A stretch of 64,000 nt of DNA from positions 62,001 through 126,000 of the forward strand of contig NZ_JAHLZE010000034.1 in the NCBI RefSeq assembly GCF_020148105.1, in the 5' to 3' direction. A program made the position numbers and the translations under genes. How positions within the stretch are numbered: position 1 is the first letter of the stretch; each line of letters starts with the position of its first letter. This DNA is from Methanobrevibacter sp. TMH8. Lineage in GTDB: Archaea; Methanobacteriota; Methanobacteria; Methanobacteriales; Methanobacteriaceae. The notes beneath the pieces are model-generated. The model worked only from the letters and a program-made list of their open reading frames with translations. It made no database searches and had not been told where the DNA came from. Of the stretch, positions 19,998 through 29,379 are shown piece by piece.

Positions 19998-21137
19998 ATG
20001 GATTTATTACTTATTCAATCTCAAGAACATGAAACTTTGCCTTTAGCTGAGTTAAAAGCGGTTTTAGCTACTGAAAAAATCGATTGTAATATCGAAATTG
20101 TAACAAATGGTTTAGTTTTATTAAAATCTTTAAATAAAGAAGATTTTTATAAAAATTACAAATTGTTAGTTAGAAGATTAGCATATACTCATGAAATACA
20201 TGAACTTATTTTAAGAACTGATAGTTCACATCTTGAAGATCAATTTAAAGATATAAAATGGGATAATTATATATCTGATGATTTTGTTGTTAGAATTAAA
20301 AGATTTGATAAGGTTGAAATTGATACTCCAATTATGGAGCGACAACTAGGACATTTGATTTTAAATTACAATATTGGTGAGAATAATCAAAATAATCAAA
20401 ATAATGAGAATAATGAGAATTATGAGAATTATGAGAGTCCAACAACTGAAAATCATTTTAAAGTTAATTTAAAAGATCCTAATTCTTTTATTAGGGTATT
20501 AGCTACTAAAAACGAGATTTTTGTTGCTTATGAAAAATTTAAATTAAACAAAAAACATTTTCAAAAAATTAAACCTCATAAACGACCATTTTTCTATCCC
20601 GGGTCTATGAGTCCAAAATTAGCCAGATGTATGGTTAATTTGTCTCATATAAAAGAAGGGCAGCTAATGTTAGATCCTTTCTGTGGAACTGGTGGTATCT
20701 TAATTGAAGGTGGAATGATTGGAGCTAAATTAATTGGTTCTGATATCAATTGGAATATGAAAAATGGAACAATAGTCAATTTAGAATATTGTAGCAATCT
20801 TGATTACTGTGATATGGAAGAATCTGATTATGAAGCTCACCATATTGATGTTAGAGAACTAAAATTATATGAAAAAGTAGATGCAGTAGTAACTGATCCT
20901 CCATATGGCATTTCTACTTCAACTGGGGGAGTAAAAGATGGGAAAATTTTCCACCAGTTTCTAGAATCAATTGACTATAACATGAAAGAAAATGCATATT
21001 TATGTATAGCTCATCCTCATTACTTGGATATTGATCCTATGTTAGAAGATCTTGATTTTGAATTATTGGAAAGGCATAGGATTAAAATGCATAAAAGCCT
21101 AACAAGGATTATTTCTGTCATTCGTAAGATTAAATAA
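19998..21137 (+). CDS. tRNA (guanine(10)-N2)-methyltransferase, TrmG10 type
   Basis: 379 residues from the ATG MDLLLIQSQEHETLP; an upstream TTG in the same frame has no ribosome binding site. The N-terminal half is a THUMP-type RNA-binding domain. The C-terminal half is a Rossmann methyltransferase with the SAM loop LDPFCGTGGILIEGG (about 225-240) and the catalytic TDPPYGIST (about 304-312), the D-P-P-Y form of N2-guanosine and N6-adenosine methylases. It modifies G10 of archaeal tRNAs to m2G/m2(2)G. An Asn/Glu-rich insertion (NNQNNQNNENNENYENYES, about residues 130-150) sits between the domains, where orthologues normally have a short linker. Confidence 0.85.
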   Translation: MDLLLIQSQEHETLPLAELKAVLATEKIDCNIEIVTNGLVLLKSLNKEDFYKNYKLLVRRLAYTHEIHELILRTDSSHLEDQFKDIKWDNYISDDFVVRIKRFDKVEIDTPIMERQLGHLILNYNIGENNQNNQNNENNENYENYESPTTENHFKVNLKDPNSFIRVLATKNEIFVAYEKFKLNKKHFQKIKPHKRPFFYPGSMSPKLARCMVNLSHIKEGQLMLDPFCGTGGILIEGGMIGAKLIGSDINWNMKNGTIVNLEYCSNLDYCDMEESDYEAHHIDVRELKLYEKVDAVVTDPPYGISTSTGGVKDGKIFHQFLESIDYNMKENAYLCIAHPHYLDIDPMLEDLDFELLERHRIKMHKSLTRIISVIRKIK

Positions 21138-21457
21138 TAATATTTTTAATATTTTAATTTTTATATTGTTTTTATACATAATCTATATATTTTTTATTTC
21201 ATTTTATCATTTTATCTTTTTATTTTATAATATTTTATAAATAACTATATTAATTTTGAATTACTAGATATAATTATTGTAAATGAATAATAATTTTCAA
21301 ATATAATTTATTTTAAAATATAATTTTAAATCATTTTATTTCATGATTTTAAATTATGATTTTTATATATAATTTTTATATAAATCTAGAAATATATTTT
21401 ATAAATGAATTGATTGTATTATTTCATTTTTCAAATATTAATTAGTTAGGAGATAAG
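21138..21457. other. AT-rich intergenic region upstream of cimA
   Basis: 320 bases without a reading frame that has a ribosome binding site. Several TATA-like stretches occur (for example TTTTATATATAATTTTTATATAAAT near 21359-21384). They are too many and too degenerate to assign the cimA promoter. No hairpin of note. Confidence 0.4.
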
Positions 21458-22978
21458 ATGAAATTAAGAGTATTAGACACTACACTTAGAGATGGAGAGC
21501 AAACTCCAGGAATATCACTTACAGCCAGTGAAAAGTTAAGAATAGCTACTAAATTAGATGAAATTGGAGTCAATATTATTGAAGCTGGTTCTGCTATTAC
21601 TTCTCACGGTGAGAGAGAAGCTATTAAAGCAGTTACAGGTGCAGGTCTAAATGCTGAAATTGCTAGCTTTGCTAGAGCTGTTAGAGTAGATGTTGATGCT
21701 GCTTTAGAATGTGGTGTAGATAGTGTTCATTTGGTAGTTCCTACATCTGATCTCCATATTGAATATAAACTTAAAAAAACAAGAGAAGAAGTTTTATCTC
21801 AAGCTATTGATGCATGTCAATATGCTGTTGATCATGGTCTAATTGTTGAACTTTCTGCTGAAGATGCAACAAGAAGTGATATAAACTTTTTAAAGAAAGT
21901 ATTTTCTGAAGGGATATCTGTTGGAGCAAATAGGATTTGTGCATGTGATACTGTTGGAATGTTAACTCCTGAAAAATCATATGACTTTTATTCAAAGTTA
22001 GCTACTCTTGGAGCTCCTTTAAGTGTTCATTGTCACAATGATTTTGGATTAGCTGTAGCTAATACTCTTAGTGCAATTCGTGCTGGAGCAACTGAATTTC
22101 ATTGTACTGTTAATGGTATAGGTGAGAGAGCTGGAAATGCTGCTATGGAGGAAATCATTGTTTCATTAAATACACTCTATGGTGAGGAAAATAGTTTTCT
22201 ATCTAAACCTGAGGAAGATAACTATAACTTTGAAACTGACATAAATATTCAAGAACTTTATTCTACTTCAAAACTCGTAGCTAGACTTACTGGTGTTTAT
22301 CTCCAACCAAATAAAGCTATTGTTGGTGAAAATGCTTTTGCCCATGAGTCTGGAATTCATGCTGATGGGGTTATAAAAAATGCAGCTACTTATGAACCAA
22401 TTACTCCAGAACTTGTTGGTCACAGACGTAAATTTATAATGGGAAAACACATTGGAACTAAAGGTTTAAAGAATAATCTTAATGAACTTGGAATCAAAGC
22501 TAATGAAGAACAACTTTGTGAAATATTTGAGAAAGTCAAGTCTCTTGGTGATATGGGTAAGTGTGTTACAGATGTAGATCTTCAAGCTATAGCTGATAAT
22601 GTCTTAGAGTTCGAAAGAGAGCAAAAAATTAAACTTGAAGAAGTTACTATTGTTTCTGGAAATAAAGTTATTCCTACAGCATCAATTAAACTTAAAGTGG
22701 ATGATAAAGATATTTTAGAAGCAGGTGTAGGTATTGGTCCTGTGGATGCAGCTATTGTAGCTGTTAAAAAAGGAATATCTGAATTTGCTGATGTTGAACT
22801 GGAAGAATATCATGTAGATGCAATAACTGGTGGTACTGATGCATTGATTGATGTGATTGTTAAGTTACGTCTTGGTGATAAAATCATCTCAGCTAGAAGT
22901 ACTCAACCTGATATTATTAATGCAAGTGTAGAAGCTTATTTAAGTGGTGTAAACAGACTTTTGGAAGCTAATGATTGA
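21458..22978 (+). CDS. cimA: (R)-citramalate synthase
   Basis: 506 residues of the LeuA/CimA/AksA family. The N-terminal TIM-barrel catalytic domain has [13 protein letters not shown] at residue 5, metal-binding [15 protein letters not shown] near 195 and [14 protein letters not shown] following it. There is a linker and then a C-terminal LeuA-type regulatory dimer domain (about 380-506). The block [27 protein letters not shown] matches the archaeal citramalate synthases better than isopropylmalate synthase, and the regulatory domain excludes AksA, which lacks it. The enzyme condenses pyruvate with acetyl-CoA for threonine-independent isoleucine synthesis and is normally feedback-inhibited by isoleucine through that domain. 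Paralogues in the family are similar, so an isopropylmalate synthase role is the main alternative. Confidence 0.82.
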   Translation: MKLRVLDTTLRDGEQTPGISLTASEKLRIATKLDEIGVNIIEAGSAITSHGEREAIKAVTGAGLNAEIASFARAVRVDVDAALECGVDSVHLVVPTSDLHIEYKLKKTREEVLSQAIDACQYAVDHGLIVELSAEDATRSDINFLKKVFSEGISVGANRICACDTVGMLTPEKSYDFYSKLATLGAPLSVHCHNDFGLAVANTLSAIRAGATEFHCTVNGIGERAGNAAMEEIIVSLNTLYGEENSFLSKPEEDNYNFETDINIQELYSTSKLVARLTGVYLQPNKAIVGENAFAHESGIHADGVIKNAATYEPITPELVGHRRKFIMGKHIGTKGLKNNLNELGIKANEEQLCEIFEKVKSLGDMGKCVTDVDLQAIADNVLEFEREQKIKLEEVTIVSGNKVIPTASIKLKVDDKDILEAGVGIGPVDAAIVAVKKGISEFADVELEEYHVDAITGGTDALIDVIVKLRLGDKIISARSTQPDIINASVEAYLSGVNRLLEAND

Positions 22979-23124
22979 TTAATTTATTAAAAATAGTTTT
23001 AAGCAATTTTATTATATATTTTTTCATTTTTTATTTTTATTTTTTAATTTATAATTTAATCTTTAAAGCTATAAACTTATTTAAATGATTTAATTTAATT
23101 TAATTAAATTTATAAGGTGTTATA

Positions 23125-23667
23125 TTGATAGATGTAGAAAATTTTAATCTATTGGATACTTTAGATATTAATGATAATATTGAAATAGTTGGATTTAAAG
23201 GTAATATAGATAGTATTCCAGATATTCTTAAAAAAGTTGATTCGATAAAATCTAATTGTTGTGATGGTTGTATAATCCAATTAATAGATTCTAAAGCAAT
23301 AGCGGGGGAAAAACATCTTCTGCATGGAATCATTCATGGAATTTTAGCTTTCAAAAGGAATGAAAATTTAGCTAAAGATTTGGGTATTGAAATTTGCGTT
23401 AGAATATCAGCTCAAAGACAAATATCAAAAGCATTAGAGATTTTAGGATTAAAAGAAGGAGAAATGGAAATAGTAGCTATTTTAATCAACTGTCCTGATT
23501 ACTTTATTAATGAATTGTCTAATATTTTCAATAGGGATGATAGTGTTTTTACACCAGATTCTTCTATTTTAAAGAATATTTATAATATTTCTGATGAAGA
23601 ACTAGATGTTATGGAAATAGAGAATATATTAATTGATAAAACTTCTGAGTTAATTGTTGAGTTGTGA
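23125..23667 (+). CDS. cgi121: KEOPS complex subunit Cgi121
   Basis: 180 residues starting at a TTG preceded by AAGGTG with five-base spacing; no ATG is available. The central block QLIDSKAIAGEKHLLHGIIHGILAF and the later VRISAQRQISKALEILGLK are the conserved core of Cgi121/TPRKB. In the KEOPS complex this subunit binds the tRNA 3' end and stimulates the Bud32-Kae1 reaction that makes t6A37. The archaeal partner genes kae1/bud32 and pcc1 are not in this window. The ~35-residue C-terminal helix-rich extension is of ordinary length for archaeal members. Confidence 0.85.
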   Translation: MIDVENFNLLDTLDINDNIEIVGFKGNIDSIPDILKKVDSIKSNCCDGCIIQLIDSKAIAGEKHLLHGIIHGILAFKRNENLAKDLGIEICVRISAQRQISKALEILGLKEGEMEIVAILINCPDYFINELSNIFNRDDSVFTPDSSILKNIYNISDEELDVMEIENILIDKTSELIVEL

Positions 23668-23766
23668 TTTTATATGTTCATTTCAATTAAAATATAGTAA
23701 AAAGATTCATATATCAAAAAAATTTTATAATAAATTATAACGTGGATTATAACTCCGAAGTATGTC

Positions 23767-23859
23767 TTATTCACATTTCAATGTGGTGATAATTAGTATG
23801 ATGTTCCAAATTATTAACACAATAGATAAAATTGCACTAATAAGTTCGGATATTAGCAT
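23767..23859 (-). CDS. 30-residue hydrophobic peptide, candidate type I toxin
   Basis: The frame starts MLISEL and ends TTLKCE. A single hydrophobic helix of about 20 residues with one Trp in the middle is followed by a short polar tail. The ribosome binding site GGAGGTGAT (23865-23873 on the minus strand) is a full match to the anti-Shine-Dalgarno end of 16S rRNA, with five-base spacing to ATG, stronger than almost any other gene here. Size, single-helix composition, very strong binding site and location inside a long-range-paired leader are all features of bacterial type I toxins (Fst, TxpA, BsrG, Hok classes). No homologue is recognised by sequence. Alternatives are a small membrane regulator or a chance frame. 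Confidence 0.5.
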   Translation of the reverse strand: MLISELISAILSIVLIIWNIILIITTLKCE

Positions 23860-23894
23860 AAAATATCACCTCCAAAGTTTAGTAAGTCAGACAT
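23853..23894 (-). other. 13-codon upstream frame overlapping the candidate toxin start
   Basis: A short frame beginning ATG TCT GAC in the 3' arm of the leader hairpin reads through the ribosome binding site. It ends in TGC TAA, overlapping the toxin's ATG CTA by seven bases in another frame. It has no ribosome binding site of its own. The layout resembles the mok frame that couples translation to hok; it may be coincidental. Confidence 0.3.
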
Positions 23895-24030
23895 AAATTT
23901 TGGTGTTGAATTTGATGTCTGAACTTCCAGATTTATAAAATAGTATTACTACTATTTTATTCGACTATATTGTGTCGTTTCTTTTACTTCGGAGATTAAT
24001 AATCCACGGACTCTTTTTGATTATCTTAGT

Positions 24031-24050
24031 TAAATTTATATAATATAAGA
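24031..24050. promoter_or_regulatory. Shared divergent TATA region of the candidate toxin-antitoxin pair
   Basis: ATTTATATAA (24034-24043) reads as an archaeal TATA box in both directions. Counting about 26 bases from its centre gives a minus-strand start near 24012, immediately before the long stem, and a plus-strand start near 24065, immediately before the candidate antisense segment. Both positions fit the proposed RNAs. Confidence 0.4.
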
Positions 24051-24064
24051 AATAATATATAATT

Positions 24065-24125
24065 AGCGTGTTGAATTTGATGTTTGGAAGTTTTTTTAAA
24101 CTTCCTAACTTCTGATTTTTTAATT
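24065..24125 (+). ncRNA. Candidate antitoxin small RNA, partly complementary to the toxin mRNA leader
   Basis: Inferred ~60-nt plus-strand RNA. Bases 24068-24086 (GTGTTGAATTTGATGT then TTG) repeat plus-strand bases 23903-23921 with a single C-to-T change. The RNA would therefore pair over 19 positions with the leader hairpin of the minus-strand mRNA, the one difference being a G-U pair. It then forms a perfect 8-bp hairpin GGAAGTTT-tttt-AAACTTCC (24086-24105) followed by a T-rich tract, like an intrinsic terminator. It is encoded divergently from the toxin, not opposite it, so it would act in trans. Existence of the RNA is inferred from sequence only. Confidence 0.4.
24086..24125 (+). terminator. 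Perfect 8-bp hairpin followed by T-rich tract
   Basis: GGAAGTTT and AAACTTCC flank a four-T loop; TTTTTT and later TTTTTTTT tracts follow on the plus strand only. This suits termination of a short plus-strand RNA starting near 24065. Confidence 0.45.
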
Positions 24126-24346
24126 TTTTTTAATGATTGTGTTTATTTTTTTATATAAAATTTTTTAAGATTAGATTACTAACTCTATTTTTTAGAATTT
24201 GGTATTATGTTTTATATTATTTTTATTACTATTATATTTTTCTATTAAAAATAATTTTTGTATTTATGAAAATTAGCAATTTAATATAATTTTTATAAAA
24301 AAATATTTTTTAATTTAGAGTTAAGATATTATTTTTAAAAAATAAT

Positions 24347-25396
24347 TTAATGTTTGTTAATAATATCAATAATTTCATCTAAATTTTCTTTTGTAAGGGA
24401 TTTTGTATCTATATTTTTGATTTCAATAGCTACTCCCTTAATTTTTAGTCTATTATAGTTAGGACATTTAGTTATAATAGATTTTCCACCTAAATCAAAT
24501 TCATCTTTTAAACTATTAGCTAAAGAATGATTATCATTACTTTTAATTATAACATTTGTTCCTCTTTTATCTTGGTGAATAACATTATCAATATTATTTT
24601 TGATATATTCTGTAGCTTCAAGTGTTTTTTTTAGATTATTTTCTGCAAAATCTAATTCAGTTAAAATTCCACACTTAGTTATAATGTTGGATTTAGCTAT
24701 TTTAAGCAAAATATTTGATTTTTCAAATATTTCTTTTTTATTTGTAGTTATAAATCCACCATCTCCAACATTGATTACTTTGGGTGATGAAGTTGAAGCT
24801 AATATAATATCAGAATATTTTCCATTAGCTAATTTTTGCTTTGGATCGCATATTCCTCCAGAAGCATCTTCAACAAGAACTATATTGTTTTCTTTACACC
24901 AGTTAGCTATCTCCTTTATAGGTTGTTCTGCACTATATCCTGCAAAACTAGTTAAAAATAAAGCTAAATTATAATTATTATTATCTTTCTCATAATTATT
25001 ATCTTTATTATCCTTATTATTCTTATTATTTTCCTGATTATTTTTTAAAACTGAAGGATTTTCTTTAGAAAAATTATTTAAAACTTCTTCATTTATTATC
25101 CCAAGTTCTGTTTTGATTGGAATTATTTTTTTATTAAGAAATTTAGCTATTTGCTTAAAGCCGTGCCAAGCTCCTTGATCTGGAATCAATATAGGTCCTT
25201 CAATAGCATTCATACTCACCATTATAGCTGCATTTCCACTATTTACTAATTTACAATCAATATGTTTTGTTTTAGATAATATTTTAGAATTTACTTCTTT
25301 ATCATAATCATTTTCATTAGCTATTTCTGGATTTTTAGCTATTTTAGCCATTGTTTCTTTTGTTTTTTTTGCAGGCTCTTTATAGGTGAGTTTCAT
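24347..25396 (-). CDS. DegT/DnrJ/EryC1-like PLP-dependent enzyme
   Basis: 349 residues with a fold-type I PLP layout. The cofactor-stacking VNSGNAAIMVSMNAI segment is near 52-66, the PLP-phosphate Asp region VLVEDASGGICD near 175, and the presumed Schiff-base Lys in ASTSSPKVINVGDGGFI near 205. This resembles DegT/cysteine-desulfurase-like aminotransferases, but the protein is shorter than usual. An Asn/Lys/Asp-rich insert (about residues 118-142) interrupts the large domain. AAGGAAA precedes the ATG. It is 50 bases downstream of the nreA gene and probably in the same transcript. The substrate is not evident. Confidence 0.7.
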   Translation of the reverse strand: MKLTYKEPAKKTKETMAKIAKNPEIANENDYDKEVNSKILSKTKHIDCKLVNSGNAAIMVSMNAIEGPILIPDQGAWHGFKQIAKFLNKKIIPIKTELGIINEEVLNNFSKENPSVLKNNQENNKNNKDNKDNNYEKDNNNYNLALFLTSFAGYSAEQPIKEIANWCKENNIVLVEDASGGICDPKQKLANGKYSDIILASTSSPKVINVGDGGFITTNKKEIFEKSNILLKIAKSNIITKCGILTELDFAENNLKKTLEATEYIKNNIDNVIHQDKRGTNVIIKSNDNHSLANSLKDEFDLGGKSIITKCPNYNRLKIKGVAIEIKNIDTKSLTKENLDEIIDIINKH

Positions 25397-25446
25397 GATA
25401 AATTTCCTTATTGTTTCTGTTTTTTATTTTTATTTTTTTATTTTTT

Positions 25447-26634
25447 CTAATTCTGATACCTAGTGTCCTTTTTAAAGAAATTATCTAATGTTGTTTGTTT
25501 TGATTGTAATAATTCTTTTAGAAGATTACTAGTTTTTACATATTTATTAATAGGAATTTTTAATTTTGTTCCTACATATTCAAGAGATTGTTTAAGTCCT
25601 TCAAATTCTTTGTAAGGTTGTTCCATAGCATATTTAACATTCTCTCTTACATTAAATACTCCAAGAGGAACATAACCAGAATAAGCTTCTCTAAGGACTA
25701 TTACTCCAGCTTGTTTCTTTTGTTTAGCTAATGCATCGAGAACTGCCATTTTACAAGTGTAGTAACACCCTCCAACACTAGAATATTCTTTTTTATCAGT
25801 ATTATTTTCATAATCAGAGAAAATCATCTCTTCTTTTCCTAAAATTTGTATAAATGCTTCCATCCATTCATATTGCCATTCTATTGGAAGAAGAATAATT
25901 GCATAGTAATTTTTAAGACTTGCAAATTCATAAACTCTTGCAGTATCTAGAATTGGGTAATGTCTGACTTCTTTTAGAAGTGTATTAGCTATAGAGCTGT
26001 CACATGCTGTAATAGACCATCTTGTTGGAACTAATTTTCTTTTTTTTCCTGTTCCAATGGCTCCTACAGAAAATGCTTTTTGCATAGCAGAAAATGGTAC
26101 ATCTTTATCATGTAAGTTCATAACAGCTTCAGTAGCTTTTAAATCTGTATCATAATAAGTTTTTTCAAGTTGCCGATCCCATCTGACACTATCAATATTA
26201 AATTTTTCAATAATTGCACTGGGACCATGTGGAGTACTATCTTCATTGAATGAAGATCCTATGGGTTTTTTGCCAAATGTAGCTTCACTGTCAGTTGATT
26301 TAGAAGACAATGAAATATCTTGTAATTTTTCAATGTATGGATTTTCAAGATCATCGATTTTTATTAGCTGTTTTCCTCTAACAAGGTTTAAACGATAATT
26401 AATAATATCATCTTGTGTTTTATTTTCACCAATCCATGATTCTGGTGAATCCATAATAGAGGTATCTCCAGTTTCAGCTACCATCATTGGTCCAGCATAT
26501 ACCTTAGGATAACTCCATCTACCAATGAATACTGAAGGTGGTGTACTACCATCTAAATCTTTACCTACTTTAACAGACTTCATCTGTATTTTATCAGTTA
26601 ATTTTTTTAGGTAGGCATTCTTTGATCTAAACAT
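25447..26634 (-). CDS. nreA: Nre-family DNA repair protein with PCNA-binding tail
   Basis: 395 residues. The conserved Nre core begins [22 protein letters not shown] near residue 30 and includes the [16 protein letters not shown] and [18 protein letters not shown] blocks. The C-terminus is [10 protein letters not shown], a PIP box (Q-x-x-L-x-x-F-F) that docks on the PCNA clamp. In haloarchaea NreA is needed for resistance to DNA-crosslinking damage. The N-terminal zinc-finger segment present in some archaeal Nre proteins is not seen here. No ribosome binding site precedes the ATG, so it may be leaderless. It is followed by the PLP-enzyme gene and divergent from the SSP411-like gene. Confidence 0.85.
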   Translation of the reverse strand: MFRSKNAYLKKLTDKIQMKSVKVGKDLDGSTPPSVFIGRWSYPKVYAGPMMVAETGDTSIMDSPESWIGENKTQDDIINYRLNLVRGKQLIKIDDLENPYIEKLQDISLSSKSTDSEATFGKKPIGSSFNEDSTPHGPSAIIEKFNIDSVRWDRQLEKTYYDTDLKATEAVMNLHDKDVPFSAMQKAFSVGAIGTGKKRKLVPTRWSITACDSSIANTLLKEVRHYPILDTARVYEFASLKNYYAIILLPIEWQYEWMEAFIQILGKEEMIFSDYENNTDKKEYSSVGGCYYTCKMAVLDALAKQKKQAGVIVLREAYSGYVPLGVFNVRENVKYAMEQPYKEFEGLKQSLEYVGTKLKIPINKYVKTSNLLKELLQSKQTTLDNFFKKDTRYQN

Positions 26635-26928
26635 ATATTAATAATTTTATTTGAACTAGTATTTTAAAATATTGATTTAGAAAATAAGATAAGAAAATAT
26701 CGATAATAATATCTAATATTAAGAATATAAATATATATAATAAATTCTCACAGAATAATAATCTTTGTGGATATGAAATGGTTAATAAATAATATAATTA
26801 TAGATAAATGAGATAATTATGGATAATGTTAATAGAAATGAGGATAAAAAATCACAATCTAATAAAAATTTTATTTATTTTTTATTTAAATTAATTAAAT
26901 AGTATTTAAAATATAAAAAGGGATTTGA

Positions 26929-29055
26929 ATGAATTTAAACAATATTTATAAAGAAAAAAATGCTAAAAAACCAAATAATTTGATAAATGAAACTTCTCCC
27001 TATCTTTTGCAGCATGCTTATAATCCCGTAGATTGGTACCCTTGGGATGAAAAAGCATTTGATTTAGCTAAAAAAGAAAATAAACCTATTTTTTTAAGTA
27101 TTGGTTATTCAACATGTCATTGGTGTCATGTTATGGAAAAAGAATCTTTTGAAGATGAAGAAATAGCTAAAATTCTTAATGATAACTTTATTAGTATAAA
27201 AGTTGATAGAGAAGAAATGCCTGCAGTTGATTCTATGTATATGGATTCGGCTATGATATTTACAGGTAGTGGGGGATGGCCATTAACTGTTATAATTGAT
27301 AATGATAAAAAACCTTTTTTTGCAGGAACATATTATCCTAAAATATCCCTTATTAAAATATTAAATGATATTTCTGATACTTGGAAGAATAATCCTAATA
27401 AACTCAAAAATATAGCTAGTGAGATAATAAATGACTTAAATAACCTTAATAATTCAAATAAGAATAAAGATCAGAATAAAGATCAGAATAAAAGTCAAAA
27501 TAGAGATAAAAATGAAAATAAAAGTCTTAATTCTGATATTTTTGATTATTCTATTATTGAAAAAGGTTTTGAAAATCTCAAGGAAAGATTTGACCCACAA
27601 TATGGTGGATTCGGTTATTCTCCTAAATTTCCTTCTGTACAAAATATTCTTTTTTTAAATAGATATTATATTTATAAAGAAGATAATGAAGCAAAGAATA
27701 TGGTTGAGAAAACATTAAATTGCATGTTTAATGGAGGAATTTTTGATCATATTGGTGGTGGATTTTCACGATATTCTGTAGATGGGCAATGGTTAGTTCC
27801 ACATTTTGAAAAAATGATGTATGATAATGGGATGATTGCTATGGCTTATCTAGAAGCAGGTCTTTTGTTTGATAAAAAATATCTTAAAATAGCTAAAAAA
27901 ATTTTAGACTTTAGTTTTAGAGAAATGTTAGGAGAAAATGGATTTTATACTGCCCAAGATGCAGATAGTGAAGGTAAAGAAGGTAAATATTATCTCTTTA
28001 CTATTAATGATATTAGAAAAGCATTGGGTAATTCTGATGCAGAAAAATTTTGTAAAATCTTTGATATAACTCGTGAAGGCAATTTTGAAAGAAAAAATAT
28101 TCCTAATCTGATTAATATTTATGATTTTAATAAGGCTGAGTATAATAAAGTTTTTAATGGCAATGATAAAGAAAAGATAAATGATTATGATTTTAATTCT
28201 TTTATTGAACAGTCTACTAAAAAATTATATGAATATCGTTTGAAAAGAATTCCTCCATTTAAAGATGAGAAGAATTTAAGTTTTGTTAATGGTTTGATGA
28301 TAGCAACATTATCTCTTGCTGGGAATGTTTTACATAATAATGAATATATATCAAGAGCTGAAGAAATTGGAGATTTTATTCTCAATAAATTATATCATAA
28401 TGGAATGATATATACTAGCTATAAAGATGGGAAATTAGGAAACAAAGGAGTTCTTGATGATTACTCCTATGTTGTTTGGGGATTGATTGAGCTATATAAA
28501 ACAACATTTAATAAAAAATGGTTATCTGCTGCAGAGGAGATAACTAATAATATGATCAATCTTTTTTTTGAGGATGGAAATCTTTATCTCTCAACATCTG
28601 AAGTTCATGATCTTCCAATTAGAACTAAAAATGCTTATGATGGAGCTATTCCTTCAGGAAATAATATAGCTATTATAAACCTTATGAATTTGTATTTTAT
28701 TACAAACAATAATTTTTATAAAAATATTTTTGAAAACATTTTATCTAATTTAAAACAAGATATAGAAAGAAACCCACTTGCTTTTATAACACTTCTCTCA
28801 AGTTTTATTTATAATAAAACTGGAGGAATTCATATAAATTTATATATAGATCCTTTAAAAGATAGTGATTTAAAAGCAACTAAAAATAAAATCGATTTTT
28901 GGAACCCATTTTTAACAATGTCTGTTTTTAATAAAAATAATGAAGGATTTAGTGAAAATATGGTTTCTATTTGTGAAAATATGGTCTGTAAACCACTAAT
29001 ATCTTTTGATAATTTTTCATATGTTGATATTATTTCTAAAACTTTTAGATATTAA
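26929..29055 (+). CDS. Thioredoxin-domain protein of the SSP411/YyaL (DUF255) family
   Basis: 708 residues. The N-terminal thioredoxin-like DUF255 domain begins [20 protein letters not shown] and carries the [10 protein letters not shown] active-site block (about residues 61-70) and SGGWPLTV. It is followed by a long alpha/alpha-barrel region related to glycoside hydrolases and epimerases ([29 protein letters not shown]). The family is widespread but poorly characterised (human SPATA20). An Asn/Lys/Gln-rich insertion (about residues 175-205), encoded by a repeated AATAAAGATCAG-like unit, separates the two domains. The start follows AAAAGGGATTTGA. It is single and divergent from nreA. Confidence 0.88.
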   Translation: MNLNNIYKEKNAKKPNNLINETSPYLLQHAYNPVDWYPWDEKAFDLAKKENKPIFLSIGYSTCHWCHVMEKESFEDEEIAKILNDNFISIKVDREEMPAVDSMYMDSAMIFTGSGGWPLTVIIDNDKKPFFAGTYYPKISLIKILNDISDTWKNNPNKLKNIASEIINDLNNLNNSNKNKDQNKDQNKSQNRDKNENKSLNSDIFDYSIIEKGFENLKERFDPQYGGFGYSPKFPSVQNILFLNRYYIYKEDNEAKNMVEKTLNCMFNGGIFDHIGGGFSRYSVDGQWLVPHFEKMMYDNGMIAMAYLEAGLLFDKKYLKIAKKILDFSFREMLGENGFYTAQDADSEGKEGKYYLFTINDIRKALGNSDAEKFCKIFDITREGNFERKNIPNLINIYDFNKAEYNKVFNGNDKEKINDYDFNSFIEQSTKKLYEYRLKRIPPFKDEKNLSFVNGLMIATLSLAGNVLHNNEYISRAEEIGDFILNKLYHNGMIYTSYKDGKLGNKGVLDDYSYVVWGLIELYKTTFNKKWLSAAEEITNNMINLFFEDGNLYLSTSEVHDLPIRTKNAYDGAIPSGNNIAIINLMNLYFITNNNFYKNIFENILSNLKQDIERNPLAFITLLSSFIYNKTGGIHINLYIDPLKDSDLKATKNKIDFWNPFLTMSVFNKNNEGFSENMVSICENMVCKPLISFDNFSYVDIISKTFRY

Positions 29056-29379
29056 TATTTCATTATTATAAATTGATTTGTTGATTTTAATAGTTTATTT
29101 TATTTTTAATAATATTTTTAAAGATGAAATTAGATACTTCATCTGTTATTTTATAATTATTTAAAAATTATTTAATTAGCTATCTAGTTGATTATTCAGA
29201 TAATTATTTAGATAATTATTCAGTTGGTTATTTAGTTGGTTATTTAGTTGGTTATTTTATAGTTATTTAATAATTATTTAATAGTTACTTATTTAATAAA
29301 TAAAAAGAAGAATAATATAAAAAATAATATAAATCAAATATATACTAAAAAGAATTAAAAAAAGAATAAAAATGTATTA
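29056..29379. repeat. Intergenic region with 12-base tandem repeat AGTTGGTTATTT x3
   Basis: This 324-base gap between convergent genes holds three exact 12-base copies (29222-29257). They are flanked by looser TTCAGATAATTATTTAG-like and AGTTATTTAATAATT-like repeats. The pattern looks like replication slippage in AT-rich sequence. No gene is seen, and no clear terminator hairpin. Confidence 0.65.

Larger units (their letters stand above)
23716..24012 (-). ncRNA. Candidate structured toxin-type mRNA closed by 20-bp end-to-end stem
   Basis: Inferred ~295-nt minus-strand transcript. Its ends can pair: CGTGGATTAT...CTCCGAAGTA at 23741-23762 is matched by the reverse complement of 23985-24008, giving two 10-bp helices around a small internal loop. 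Inside the leader are a 9-bp AAAATAGTA/TACTATTTT hairpin (23937-23958) and a 13-bp hairpin (23887-23922) with one bulge. The mRNA then reaches a perfect ribosome binding site and a 30-codon frame. A seven-base T run (on the minus strand) at 23716-23722 would end the RNA. A TATA-like element at 24034-24043 would start it near 24012, just before the stem. The sequence is visibly richer in G and C than its surroundings. Transcription is not shown. Confidence 0.5.

Noticed and set aside
23741-24008. RNase P RNA, SRP 7S RNA or another housekeeping RNA on the plus strand
   Set aside because: None of the conserved RNase P or SRP core sequences is present. The plus-strand TATA position does not match the stem, while the minus strand has matching promoter, binding site and frame.
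24600-24974. 124-codon frame antisense to the DegT-like gene
   Set aside because: Hydrophobic shadow of a PLP-enzyme gene that has proper motifs on the other strand.
26819-26902. 27-codon frame (MDNVNRNEDKK...) before the SSP411-like gene
   Set aside because: No good ribosome binding site, composition typical of AT-rich noncoding DNA, and no paralogue to support it.
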